Assembly (NCBI GenBank): GCA_017355425.1
Contig: CP070233.1
Span: forward strand, 1,280,501 to 1,344,500
DNA: 64,000 nucleotides
Origin: Dolichospermum sp. DET69
GTDB lineage: Bacteria > Cyanobacteriota > Cyanobacteriia > Cyanobacteriales > Nostocaceae
Direction: 5' to 3'
This document shows positions 1 through 8,998 of the stretch, piece by piece; the stretch's first letter is position 1, and each line of letters opens with the position of its first letter. Position numbers and translations under genes: made by a program. The notes under the pieces were generated by a model. The model searched no databases. It worked only from the letters and a program-made list of their open reading frames with translations, and had not been told where the DNA came from.

Positions 1-199
1 ATAAACCAAACTGCACTATAAAAGGGACAATAAATCGAAAATCTCGGTATTGAACATTTAATGATGCTAACCATAAACCCGCACCGATAGAAGCAGCAAA
101 GGCAACACCAATAAACAATGGTAAAGTCAAAATCCGCCAACTAGGAACAAAGTTATACCATGCCATTAATGCCAATAAAATTATCCCCGAAATCATAAA
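1..199 (-). pseudogene. ABC-2 type permease, 3' portion (severed by transposon; runs off the window)
   Basis: The minus-strand frame reads as membrane permease sequence (AWYNFVPSWRILTLPLFIGV, then ASIGAGLWLASLNVQYRDF), which matches the second half of an ABC-2 / polysaccharide-export permease such as TagG/KpsM/Wzm. It has no start of its own. Joining it to the 5' portion at 8999-9441, with one copy of the shared ATAAA flank removed, gives a continuous frame (VDF-MISGIILLA). It is therefore the far side of the same gene. The role, export of polysaccharide or polyol phosphate with a separate ATPase subunit, comes from the family. The partner ATPase would lie outside the window. It is almost certainly non-functional here. 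Confidence 0.88.
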
Positions 200-1722
200 C
201 AGTAAACCAAAAAGTTTTTTCCTGAAGGGAGATCGCCAAATACTGTGTAGTATAAAATACTTTTTTATTCCCGATACTCTAATCAGCAGACATAGTATAG
301 ATAATAATTACTTATGATTAGCTGGTTAATAATTTCTTGACGCTAACCGGATGGAATATAAATGCTTTCAACGACTTGATATTTCTTCTGTAGGGCTTGA
401 GATAAAAAGGCTAACATCTGTTTGAGTGTAAAAAGTGTGCGATAAATTAATCTACTACCTTTCCTTTTACGACTGATTTTGAGCCATAGTAGATTCACCC
501 AGATGTTAATTAGAAGAAAGGATATTCCAATGAATAGTAATCTCAAGACTGGATTTTTGTTATTCGTCTTAATTCGACAAATATTTTTCAGACGATAACT
601 GGTTTCAATGCCAAATCTTTTTCGATAATCTTGATAGATATAATTTAAATTTGTTTTGACCTTATAAGCAACATAAACAAAGTATTGAACCCCATGCTTT
701 TTATGCTTTCCCTTTCTATATTTACAGACGATCCATAAATCAAATGTGACAAAATCATCTTTGTCTCTTGTAATAGTATAGGTAGTTTTATAACTTTTTT
801 TACCCTTGAGGAATTGTTTGATTCCTCCTTTTTTTCCAGTCTTGATAGCAGGCATAAGAAAGGGAATATCTAATGCCTGTAACCATCTAATTACAGGAGT
901 ATTAAAAAATCCCCTATCCAAATAGAGTTTTTTTACATTTATTTTTAGGGATTCAAGTTCTGCTAATAAATAAGTAATTAAAGCCACACTAGTATCTAAT
1001 TGGCGAACACCTCTTATTGCTAGAGTTACACGCTTATTATTACTAATAACATATAAAGTGGCATAGGCATAAAATGAATTAGTACCAGATTTAGCTTCAC
1101 TTCGATATATGTAGGGTAATTCTGACGATGTTGGTTGACCATAATAACAAATTAAATTTAAATCAATCGCTATTTTCAAACACCCTTTTTTTAATCCTAA
1201 AGGAATTCGACTTTTTAATGCTTGATTTATTTGCGCTTCTAATTCCTCAAAATTGTTAATTTTATTGAGATGATATCTAATATCATTAGCTGTCGGAATA
1301 TTTTTTAACAATTTAGCTGTGTTTTCAATACTGTCTCCAGTGCTGGCTGCTTTAACCAGAATCTCGAATAAAGTTTGTTGGTCACAGGCTCCTTGCGTTT
1401 CAATCGAAAAATTTTCTACTAAACACTGAATAACCTCATCAAGAGTTTCTGAGTCGGTTAAAACGAGTTCTTCTGTAGACTCGCCCCGCGTGGCTTTTGT
1501 TAGAGATGAAACAGTCAATTTTTTCAGCCAATATGCTACACACTACTTTCATCATTTCATATTTTGATCCAGTGCAAATTATGATAACTATTTCTTATAT
1601 ATTTGGTATTCTATAGTACATGAGTATCTGTCGTATTTTGTTAGTGATGCCTGCTGCGTCTGTAGCAATAGCGTCAGCACTCCGTAAAAATCACTCTTTG
1701 GGAAAAACTTTTTGGTTTACTG
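200..1722 (-). mobile_element. Insertion sequence, copy A (ISH3/IS4-type)
   Basis: It begins and ends with inverted repeats of about 20 bp (CAGTAAACCAAAAAGTTTTT) and contains one transposase gene. Its length, 1523 bp, equals that of copy B at 7476-8998, and the ends and the encoded protein are identical, so the duplication is recent. The left flank ATAAA and right flank GTTAT differ, so this copy did not arrive at this spot as a simple single insertion. Its right terminal repeat supplies the stop codon of the truncated gene next door. Confidence 0.9.
343..1518 (-). CDS. ISH3/IS4-type DDE transposase (copy A)
   Basis: A 391-aa transposase that would catalyse cut-and-paste movement of the IS. 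Candidate catalytic residues are Asp119 (LKIAIDLN), Asp201 (LYLDRGFF) and Glu305 in a YRKRFGIETSYR motif, the IS4-superfamily Y-(2)-R-(3)-E-(6)-K-like signature. The C-terminus is hydrophobic and then basic. The only plausible start is a TTG codon. In-frame stops upstream exclude an ATG, and weak initiation is common for transposases. The protein is identical to copy B at 7680-8855. The ISH3 assignment rests on the LDRGFF motif, the 5-bp duplication and recollection of the family. IS4 in the wide sense is safer. Confidence 0.9.
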   Translation of the reverse strand: MTVSSLTKATRGESTEELVLTDSETLDEVIQCLVENFSIETQGACDQQTLFEILVKAASTGDSIENTAKLLKNIPTANDIRYHLNKINNFEELEAQINQALKSRIPLGLKKGCLKIAIDLNLICYYGQPTSSELPYIYRSEAKSGTNSFYAYATLYVISNNKRVTLAIRGVRQLDTSVALITYLLAELESLKINVKKLYLDRGFFNTPVIRWLQALDIPFLMPAIKTGKKGGIKQFLKGKKSYKTTYTITRDKDDFVTFDLWIVCKYRKGKHKKHGVQYFVYVAYKVKTNLNYIYQDYRKRFGIETSYRLKNICRIKTNNKNPVLRLLFIGISFLLINIWVNLLWLKISRKRKGSRLIYRTLFTLKQMLAFLSQALQKKYQVVESIYIPSG

Positions 1723-1941
1723 GTTATCAGTTGCCTCTCCCATTTTCCCAGCAATAGCACCTACCCACTGGGGATAATTGGCCTGTGCGTCGGTCAATTT
1801 CTTCCAAACTTTAGGTTTAACAGTGACGCTAATTATCCTTCCATCGCAGTCAATCTCAAATTGTTGCCAACCATTTTCTACAGTCTTAACTTCTGGCAGT
1901 TCGTTGATTTTGATAGTTAGTTCTAATTTTCCTTCAATCAT
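1717..1941 (-). CDS. FinO-like small protein, C-terminus cut by IS copy A
   Basis: A 74-aa product beginning MIEGKLELTIKINELPE, with a basic centre (VTVKPKVWKKL) and YPQWVGAIAGKMG. It resembles the small cyanobacterial proteins I recall being annotated as fertility-inhibition FinO-like, which are RNA-binding and plasmid-associated. The homology is from memory. The stop codon TAA lies inside the IS terminal repeat (CAG-TAA), so the natural C-terminus has been replaced by GEATDNQ-stop at the junction. The gene is probably shortened, and whether it still functions is unknown. Its position beside a plasmid replication gene supports a plasmid origin. Confidence 0.6.
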   Translation of the reverse strand: MIEGKLELTIKINELPEVKTVENGWQQFEIDCDGRIISVTVKPKVWKKLTDAQANYPQWVGAIAGKMGEATDNQ

Positions 1942-2035
1942 AAATACATCCTTATAAATTAGCTGAATTCATTAATCCACACTTTTTACAAAAAAAGGGA
2001 ATAGGGAACAGATAAAAAACTGTGATGGAATTATC

Positions 2036-2410
2036 TCAATCATTTGATTTCAACTTATTCGCTAATTTTTTATCTAATGTTACTAACTCAATTTGATGAT
2101 ACTTAGCTGTAGCCGCAATAATAGAATCTGGTAATTTTGTTTTATGGGTATATCTAAAATTAATAGTTTCGTCCTCAATTTCTGATGTAATTGCTAAATA
2201 GGTCATCTGATTTAATAAAGATTTAATCGCTTCTTTTTCCGTAGAACTTATAGAAGGAAAGCTCAGTAACTCCATCCGAGTTATAGCACTATAAGCACAT
2301 TCATTAACTTTAATCAGCTTGTCTTTTAGCAGATTTAAGATTATTAAATCACGTTGAAACAACCCAATTAAAATATTTGTATCTAACAGATACTTAAGTC
2401 CATTCATCAC
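2036..2410 (-). CDS. VapC-type PIN-domain toxin
   Basis: A 124-aa PIN-domain ribonuclease, the toxin half of a type II toxin-antitoxin pair. The acidic active-site positions are visible: Asp in YLLDTNILIG near the N-terminus, Glu in TRMELL, Asp in LPDSIIAATA and Asp in TLDKKL. It overlaps the upstream antitoxin gene by 17 bp, the usual translationally coupled arrangement. Family members cleave tRNA or rRNA when the antitoxin is lost. Here the pair probably stabilises the plasmid-derived cargo. The start is either of two adjacent ATG codons. Confidence 0.85.
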   Translation of the reverse strand: MMNGLKYLLDTNILIGLFQRDLIILNLLKDKLIKVNECAYSAITRMELLSFPSISSTEKEAIKSLLNQMTYLAITSEIEDETINFRYTHKTKLPDSIIAATAKYHQIELVTLDKKLANKLKSND

Positions 2411-2621
2411 GTAATACTTTTTGTAATTCTAAGGGGTCTTGATTTTTAAATACAGGAAAATCAGGTAAATCATTAACTATATTTACCAATAATTGAGATG
2501 ATTGTTTTTGTCGTTCTACTAACAACATTTTTTTGATAACTTCTTGGACAACCATTTCCATATTAGGCAACTCTAAAAGTTGTTTTCCTAACTCATCAGG
2601 TAACTCTATCACAACTTGCAT
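2394..2621 (-). CDS. Antitoxin partner of the PIN toxin
   Basis: A 75-aa product starting MQVVIELPDELG. I chose this start over a longer in-frame one because AGGAGA lies just upstream (2631-2636), and the longer N-terminus reads as non-conserved. The IELPDELGKQLLEL start is typical of small ribbon-helix-helix or related VapB-like antitoxins in cyanobacteria. The C-terminal half (LPDFPVFKNQDPLELQ) would be the toxin-wrapping tail. The 17-bp overlap with the toxin gene supports the pairing. The exact antitoxin family is not certain. Confidence 0.75.
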   Translation of the reverse strand: MQVVIELPDELGKQLLELPNMEMVVQEVIKKMLLVERQKQSSQLLVNIVNDLPDFPVFKNQDPLELQKVLRDEWT

Positions 2622-2755
2622 AAGTTTTATTCTCCTAAAATGATAGCTCAATTCCAAATTCTTTACAAAATAAACTGATTTTAACATCAGTTACTTTACT
2701 TTGTTGCTAATCATGATCTTGATTATACTGTAATCGAGAACATTTAAAATCTTGT

Positions 2756-5700
2756 CTAGCCTGTGTTTCCCACTTCAATAACCCCATCCCTCCCATCTTT
2801 TACGATAGCTATCTCTACTATTGCTCCAATGAATGCCCCTAGAATGTCTGGTGCTAATTCCCTGGTAATCCTGCTAAATGCCTGATAACCAATAGCTTTA
2901 GCCACTTCTAGCAATCCCTGGACAACTTCTGGAGGCGGGTTATCTTTGATTAGGGGTAAATAGTCATTGACTAAGAATTTTTCATCGTCTGAGAGGTCAG
3001 AAAAATTATTACTACCCCTATATAGAGCTTCTATTAGGACTAGTAATATTTTTTTGAGGGCATTGAACCCACCAAATTTACTAGCAATTTTAGAAATATA
3101 GGGCTGTGATAATTTGCTTATTTTAGCAACGGCTTTTTGTGTACACTTAATTCCTGTATCTATACATTGCTTAAATGCTTCTAATAGATAATATCTGCTT
3201 ACCTGTTCTCTATCACCTGCTGTTGGTGTAATCTCAAAAGCAGTGGTTTTGGTTAAGGTTGCACCGGGGTAATAATCCAGTAGGTAACTCAGATCATCAT
3301 CACTGGTGAGATAAATTGTTAGTGCTTCATCAGGGCGACGGTTTGCTCGTAGTCTTCCTCCCATCTGAATAATCTCTGCTTTTACTAAATGCTCTATATA
3401 CTCCTGAAATTGGGGATTATCTTTACTGGTGTTGTAATCCCCTGTTAAAGTTGCGTATTTAGCCGCTACAGCCCCTATATCCTGATAAGGTGAACCGATA
3501 GCAAATAAAGCATCGTGATTCATATATTTATTAGTACCGCGATTATCCTTAAACCAGTAACCTTCACCATCTTGTTTGTGTTTGAGGTGGTCAATGACTC
3601 CCAAATTTCGATGATTGGATGCTAATGCTGTTTTTGTGGCATCTAATTGTTTAACTTTTGATTCACTTCTGTCTTTACCACATAATCCTAAATCAGTAAT
3701 TTGTACCACTTTTAAATTTGAGTAGTTAGGTAACTTTTCACAGATGACTAAGATTTCACTGGCATCTATTCCTAATTCAAAGGCTACTGTTTTCCGGGTA
3801 GCAGTTGCATCCAGTAAAAACACATTTTGGAATTTACTTAGTACCTCTAATTGCCTGTTGTTTTTTGTGGTAATGATTAACTTGTGATGTTTAATCCTCA
3901 ATGCCCCAGGACTAATATTAGCAATGATTTCTAATAATGGTGTTAACCAATTCACTATTAGGTTATCTAATAATTCATGGGATTCTTGACTTGCTTCTTT
4001 ACCGAATGTATAACGAATATATTTTAAGGTTTTGCGGCTTATTCCCTCTCTTTCACTTGCGTCAATTCCATCTAAGGATACGCTATCAGCAGATTGAAAG
4101 ATACCTTCTAAATCAGGTGATAGCACTTTTAAAGCCTCAATGATATTGGGGATAATTTTATGATCAATGTCTCCAAATATATCCATTACTTGATTGTGAT
4201 TATAACCATAGTAATTTTCTTTATGCTGGGAAGATAAATATTGCTCCAATGGTGAGATAAAATCTTTGATTTGTTCCCAAACTTCTGGTAAATGTCTAGC
4301 AATTTCTCCTAAAGTCTTTTGGTAGTCTGTTAATGATAATTCTGTAGTTTCTACTAGATTAATTTGACGACTAGATTCATCTACAAAAGCTATGGATTTT
4401 TTGGGTATTTCTGATGGTAATGAATTAATATGGCATCTGATTCTATCTTTCATCAGTGCCTCACGCCGATCTCTCCTGAAAGTTGCACCGTTTATTTTAT
4501 CCAATAGATTACCTTCAATATCTACACCTTGACAATTGGCTTTGAATTTACAAGTATGACAAATGGGATTTAATGATGATTCACTATTTGATTCTTGATG
4601 ATAGCCTTTAGATGCTAATTTATGAAATAAAGGTGTTTTGTGACAATTCCCTGGAATATTGGCAGCTTGATTTTTAGGCCAGTTAATGGTGGGATTACCC
4701 AAGGGGGTTAAGTTGTTATCATCTGCATATAGTCCATTATTTCTAACTGGTAAATCAGTGTAGTTTTCTTCTATTGATTTAGTGGTGGGATTGCGGTGTT
4801 CATTGGATATGTACCAGAGTTTATTGACTTTTAACCATTCTGGTATAGTTTCTCCTACAAAGTTGGATTTACCAGCCCCAGCACTGGACATATCTAATAT
4901 ATATTTTTTGCCACTTTGAATAGTTTGATTGTAGGTTTCTAATCTATTAGCAGAATCAAACCATACATCAACATCTAAATTACTCCTAGATGATTGTTTA
5001 AGTGGGATAGATGCTGGTATAGATTGTGGTATATATGCTTCCTTGAGCAGGGTTTCGATAAATAGTTTACATTCCCAATCTTCCCTAGATATTTCCTGAT
5101 TAACAGGTTGTTTTGTTACTGCTAATATGGCATCTATGTATGTATTCAGATGTTCTTTATAAGCTGTCTGAATTTCATTTTCTAGTAGTTGTCTACTGTA
5201 TAATCCATCCGCTATTAAATCAGCGATATCATAGCCATTTGTACTGTCTGGATTTAATCTCTGGGGATTTAATTCAATGTATGGTAATTGTGCTTTATTG
5301 GCTGCTATTCTTAGTCTGTTGGCTTTGTTGTAACCTGCTTTGTCATCGTCGGGATAATATACAATGCCAGCGATATTATGAGATTTTAAGCATTGACAAT
5401 ATTGTTCTAGTTTGTCATCTGTCCACTGTGAACCCTGAAAGGTAGTGGTAACTAAATTTTGTTGTCTAGCAGCATCAGTACATTTTTCTCCTTCAACTAC
5501 GAAGACAAATTGGCCTTGACCATGTTTGATGATTTCTTCTTGATGGTAAACAGGCCAGGGTTTGTCACCAATTCCTTTCACACTGTTACCAAGAATATCC
5601 AGATGGTAAGGAATGGTGAGCTTTTTCTGTTCACCATCTTCTATAAATTCGTATCTAATTACATACTGTGCATCTGAGTATGTATAGATGATTTGTGATC

Positions 5701-6064
5701 CTCTACTGTTATGTTTCTTTTGCGGAATGACACCAGGAGCAGGTAATTTGGCTAATTCAATGTTTTGGGGTAATGGTGCTGGTAACGGATCTGGTTTTTT
5801 GGCAGGGGTAATCTGTTGGTAGTTGATTCTGCCATTGTCAATACCCGCTTGTTTTAAAGCATCTTCTAAGGGATTAACAGCTTCTCGGATATCTTTTAAA
5901 TGCTGTTTGTTGTCAGGTTCTCCCCAACATTGGTACTTACCAGTTTTAATATCTATGGTTAATGAACCTTCACAGACTGGGCAAATATATCTATTTTTGC
6001 CTTTTTTGGGAGTGAGTCTGTCTAGGAAGTTCCTAATATCAAAGGTTTCTAGTATTTTATTCAT
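2756..6064 (-). CDS. Plasmid replication primase-helicase, CyRepA1/DUF3854-like
   Basis: A 1102-aa protein. Residues 28-47 hold a CPVC...YQCW zinc-ribbon like that of DnaG-type primases. Residues 187-241 form a Toprim-like unit (FVVEGEK, then GIVYYPDDDKAGY), as in DUF3854 proteins. Residues 393-400 (SAGAGKS) are a Walker A motif, followed by a CHTCKFKANC cysteine cluster, a Walker B-like IAFVDES and helicase-like segments. The architecture matches what I recall of the CyRepA1 family of cyanobacterial plasmid initiators, so it likely primes and unwinds plasmid DNA. A conserved chromosomal role is unlikely inside a transposon. The frame is intact, with no stops. The plus-strand side (6065-6645) may hold its origin. 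Confidence 0.8.
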   Translation of the reverse strand: MNKILETFDIRNFLDRLTPKKGKNRYICPVCEGSLTIDIKTGKYQCWGEPDNKQHLKDIREAVNPLEDALKQAGIDNGRINYQQITPAKKPDPLPAPLPQNIELAKLPAPGVIPQKKHNSRGSQIIYTYSDAQYVIRYEFIEDGEQKKLTIPYHLDILGNSVKGIGDKPWPVYHQEEIIKHGQGQFVFVVEGEKCTDAARQQNLVTTTFQGSQWTDDKLEQYCQCLKSHNIAGIVYYPDDDKAGYNKANRLRIAANKAQLPYIELNPQRLNPDSTNGYDIADLIADGLYSRQLLENEIQTAYKEHLNTYIDAILAVTKQPVNQEISREDWECKLFIETLLKEAYIPQSIPASIPLKQSSRSNLDVDVWFDSANRLETYNQTIQSGKKYILDMSSAGAGKSNFVGETIPEWLKVNKLWYISNEHRNPTTKSIEENYTDLPVRNNGLYADDNNLTPLGNPTINWPKNQAANIPGNCHKTPLFHKLASKGYHQESNSESSLNPICHTCKFKANCQGVDIEGNLLDKINGATFRRDRREALMKDRIRCHINSLPSEIPKKSIAFVDESSRQINLVETTELSLTDYQKTLGEIARHLPEVWEQIKDFISPLEQYLSSQHKENYYGYNHNQVMDIFGDIDHKIIPNIIEALKVLSPDLEGIFQSADSVSLDGIDASEREGISRKTLKYIRYTFGKEASQESHELLDNLIVNWLTPLLEIIANISPGALRIKHHKLIITTKNNRQLEVLSKFQNVFLLDATATRKTVAFELGIDASEILVICEKLPNYSNLKVVQITDLGLCGKDRSESKVKQLDATKTALASNHRNLGVIDHLKHKQDGEGYWFKDNRGTNKYMNHDALFAIGSPYQDIGAVAAKYATLTGDYNTSKDNPQFQEYIEHLVKAEIIQMGGRLRANRRPDEALTIYLTSDDDLSYLLDYYPGATLTKTTAFEITPTAGDREQVSRYYLLEAFKQCIDTGIKCTQKAVAKISKLSQPYISKIASKFGGFNALKKILLVLIEALYRGSNNFSDLSDDEKFLVNDYLPLIKDNPPPEVVQGLLEVAKAIGYQAFSRITRELAPDILGAFIGAIVEIAIVKDGRDGVIEVGNTG

Positions 6065-6645
6065 GCCACACCCCCACTAATTGCAATGGGTTGGCAAGAA
6101 TTAGAAGAAAAATGTTTACACTTTTGTACTTTGCAGTCTATAATCAAAGGATAAGACTGCCATGAATTAGTTCTCATGGTTCTCGTTTGTTGATCCAGAC
6201 TTCACTTAGGTTAGTTTTCCAGACGTAGACTAAGTAAAAAGCTGGGTTTGCTAATTTTTAGATTTTCTAAGCTCTCAAATTGTTGTCAAGACAGTTTGGG
6301 AGTTTTGATTTATACCTGTAATCAAGGGTTATCATTCTTCAAAGAGCTATAAAGCATGATTGAAAAATTGACTACTGATTACAATCATACTATATCAAAG
6401 AAAACCAATTTCAGGAAAATTTATTTTTACTATTAAAATTTCTTAATCTGTATTGTACGTGTCTAAAAGCTTATGTACATGAGAGTTTTTACTATCCTTT
6501 GGTGATGTCTGCGGCGATCGCTTATTTGTTGGGATGATAGGAGAGCGATCGCATATTTGTTGGGATGATAGGCGATTCCTCATGACAGCTTCGCTATATT
6601 TACCCCTAGATAATAGATTTTGTATAATTGTAGGTGTTATTAATA
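6065..6645. other. Intergenic region between rep and response regulator; possible plasmid origin
   Basis: These 581 bp are AT-rich and separate the divergently read replication gene and response regulator. They contain a near-duplicate of about 35 bp (GCGATCGC followed by WTATTTGTTGGGATGATAG) at 6514-6571, and a similar GCGATCGC...TGTTGGATGAT segment recurs at 7365-7400. I see no coding potential. Its location directly upstream of the replication gene makes it the best place for an origin, but I found no clear iteron array. Confidence 0.35.
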
Positions 6646-7293
6646 ATGAATGAAATTACTATTGTATTAATTGAGGATCATGATTTAACCCGGATGGCAC
6701 TCAAAACTGAATTGCAATCACACACTGGGTTTAAGGTGATTGGTGAAACGGGTAATGCAACTCAGGGACTAAAACTTTTGGAAACACTGAAACCAAATGT
6801 GGCTGTGATAGATATTAATTTACCAGATATAAACGGGATTGAACTGATCCGTAAATTTAAGCGTTATCAGGCAGAAACAGGACAATCACAGGTAAGAATA
6901 TTGATTTTGACGATAAATAATAGTGAAGATGTAGTTTTAGCTGCGTTTGCGACTGGTGCTGATTCTTATTGTATGAAGGAAACAAGTATTAATAAATTTA
7001 CTGAAGCTGTACAAGCAACTGCTAATGGTAACTCTTGGATTGATCCAGCGATCGCTAGTATAGTATTACGAAAAATGCGCCAAGGTGTCCCCGGTGATCA
7101 TCAATTGGAAATAGAATATGAACAAGTTTTAGAAACTTACCCCCTCACCATACGGGAACAGGAAATTTTAGGCTTGATTGTAGCTGGTTGCAGTAATTCA
7201 CAAATTGCGGAGAAATTATATATTACCGTAGGTACAGTCAAAACTCATGTTCGCAATATTTTAAATAAGTTATCCGCTGATGACCGTACCTAA
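6646..7293 (+). CDS. NarL/LuxR-type response regulator with premature stop
   Basis: A 215-aa regulator. The N-terminal receiver domain has an acidic pocket (IEDHD), the phospho-acceptor Asp in AVIDINLPDING and a Lys in YCMKETS. A LuxR-type helix-turn-helix follows (LTIREQEILGLIVAG...VGTVKTHVRNILNKL). The frame stops at SADDRT. Reading through the TAA gives VAVRALCSDLV, the usual tail of this family (DRTQVAVRALRSGLV), so a single CAA-to-TAA change probably removed about ten residues. I chose the ATG at 6646 over an upstream GTG. No histidine kinase is adjacent. The regulator is cargo of the transposon, with unknown targets. Confidence 0.85.
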   Translation: MNEITIVLIEDHDLTRMALKTELQSHTGFKVIGETGNATQGLKLLETLKPNVAVIDINLPDINGIELIRKFKRYQAETGQSQVRILILTINNSEDVVLAAFATGADSYCMKETSINKFTEAVQATANGNSWIDPAIASIVLRKMRQGVPGDHQLEIEYEQVLETYPLTIREQEILGLIVAGCSNSQIAEKLYITVGTVKTHVRNILNKLSADDRT

Positions 7294-7475
7294 GTTGCTG
7301 TGAGGGCTTTATGTTCGGATTTAGTGATGTAGTTAAATAATACCAATAGCTTAATTTCAAATAGCGATCGCTTATCTGTTGGATGATGAGAGAGCGATCG
7401 CTACAGGGTTTACTCTCAATGTTTCTATTACATTATTAGCAAGGGGTACAGGTTTAGTGTCGGGGTTTTAATAAT

Positions 7476-8998
7476 CAGTAAACCAAAAAGTTTTTCCCAA
7501 AGAGTGATTTTTACGGAGTGCTGACGCTATTGCTACAGACGCAGCAGGCATCACTAACAAAATACGACAGATACTCATGTACTATAGAATACCAAATATA
7601 TAAGAAATAGTTATCATAATTTGCACTGGATCAAAATATGAAATGATGAAAGTAGTGTGTAGCATATTGGCTGAAAAAATTGACTGTTTCATCTCTAACA
7701 AAAGCCACGCGGGGCGAGTCTACAGAAGAACTCGTTTTAACCGACTCAGAAACTCTTGATGAGGTTATTCAGTGTTTAGTAGAAAATTTTTCGATTGAAA
7801 CGCAAGGAGCCTGTGACCAACAAACTTTATTCGAGATTCTGGTTAAAGCAGCCAGCACTGGAGACAGTATTGAAAACACAGCTAAATTGTTAAAAAATAT
7901 TCCGACAGCTAATGATATTAGATATCATCTCAATAAAATTAACAATTTTGAGGAATTAGAAGCGCAAATAAATCAAGCATTAAAAAGTCGAATTCCTTTA
8001 GGATTAAAAAAAGGGTGTTTGAAAATAGCGATTGATTTAAATTTAATTTGTTATTATGGTCAACCAACATCGTCAGAATTACCCTACATATATCGAAGTG
8101 AAGCTAAATCTGGTACTAATTCATTTTATGCCTATGCCACTTTATATGTTATTAGTAATAATAAGCGTGTAACTCTAGCAATAAGAGGTGTTCGCCAATT
8201 AGATACTAGTGTGGCTTTAATTACTTATTTATTAGCAGAACTTGAATCCCTAAAAATAAATGTAAAAAAACTCTATTTGGATAGGGGATTTTTTAATACT
8301 CCTGTAATTAGATGGTTACAGGCATTAGATATTCCCTTTCTTATGCCTGCTATCAAGACTGGAAAAAAAGGAGGAATCAAACAATTCCTCAAGGGTAAAA
8401 AAAGTTATAAAACTACCTATACTATTACAAGAGACAAAGATGATTTTGTCACATTTGATTTATGGATCGTCTGTAAATATAGAAAGGGAAAGCATAAAAA
8501 GCATGGGGTTCAATACTTTGTTTATGTTGCTTATAAGGTCAAAACAAATTTAAATTATATCTATCAAGATTATCGAAAAAGATTTGGCATTGAAACCAGT
8601 TATCGTCTGAAAAATATTTGTCGAATTAAGACGAATAACAAAAATCCAGTCTTGAGATTACTATTCATTGGAATATCCTTTCTTCTAATTAACATCTGGG
8701 TGAATCTACTATGGCTCAAAATCAGTCGTAAAAGGAAAGGTAGTAGATTAATTTATCGCACACTTTTTACACTCAAACAGATGTTAGCCTTTTTATCTCA
8801 AGCCCTACAGAAGAAATATCAAGTCGTTGAAAGCATTTATATTCCATCCGGTTAGCGTCAAGAAATTATTAACCAGCTAATCATAAGTAATTATTATCTA
8901 TACTATGTCTGCTGATTAGAGTATCGGGAATAAAAAAGTATTTTATACTACACAGTATTTGGCGATCTCCCTTCAGGAAAAAACTTTTTGGTTTACTG
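7476..8998 (+). mobile_element. Insertion sequence, copy B (ISH3/IS4-type)
   Basis: A second 1523-bp copy, inverted relative to copy A, with the same terminal repeats (CAGTAAACCAAAAAGTTTTT at each end). Its outer flank ATAAA matches the outer flank of copy A, and its inner flank is ATAAT. Identical coding sequence in both copies indicates recent duplication or gene conversion. Confidence 0.9.
7680..8855 (+). CDS. ISH3/IS4-type DDE transposase (copy B)
   Basis: A 391-aa transposase identical in sequence to the product at 343-1518, with Asp119, Asp201 and Glu305 as candidate catalytic residues and a TTG start. It faces toward the outside of the composite element. With two intact identical copies, either can act on the four terminal repeats, so the whole 8.8-kb unit should still be mobile in principle. 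An inverted pair also allows the cargo to flip by homologous recombination. Confidence 0.9.
   Translation: MTVSSLTKATRGESTEELVLTDSETLDEVIQCLVENFSIETQGACDQQTLFEILVKAASTGDSIENTAKLLKNIPTANDIRYHLNKINNFEELEAQINQALKSRIPLGLKKGCLKIAIDLNLICYYGQPTSSELPYIYRSEAKSGTNSFYAYATLYVISNNKRVTLAIRGVRQLDTSVALITYLLAELESLKINVKKLYLDRGFFNTPVIRWLQALDIPFLMPAIKTGKKGGIKQFLKGKKSYKTTYTITRDKDDFVTFDLWIVCKYRKGKHKKHGVQYFVYVAYKVKTNLNYIYQDYRKRFGIETSYRLKNICRIKTNNKNPVLRLLFIGISFLLINIWVNLLWLKISRKRKGSRLIYRTLFTLKQMLAFLSQALQKKYQVVESIYIPSG

Larger units (their letters stand above)
200..8998. mobile_element. 8.8-kb composite transposon bracketed by two inverted ISH3/IS4-type ISs
   Basis: Two 1523-bp IS copies in opposite orientation form the ends, with the transposase 3' ends facing outward. 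The outer flanks are both ATAAA (195-199 and 8999-9003), which reads as a 5-bp target duplication. Deleting the element plus one ATAAA restores the interrupted permease frame exactly, so the 8.8-kb unit moved as a block. The cargo (FinO-like fragment, VapBC-type pair, plasmid replication primase-helicase, LuxR regulator) looks plasmid-derived. The inner flanks of the two ISs (GTTAT and ATAAT) do not match each other as a duplication, which fits a segment captured from another replicon. Confidence 0.85.

Noticed and set aside
3937-6080. Several plus-strand ORFs of 68-110 aa
   Set aside because: All lie antisense to the 1102-aa replication gene, with no ribosome sites or recognisable domains.
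6514-6571. Iteron-type plasmid origin
   Set aside because: Only two near-copies are present and the conserved core is the genome-wide GCGATCGC octamer; not enough for an iteron call.
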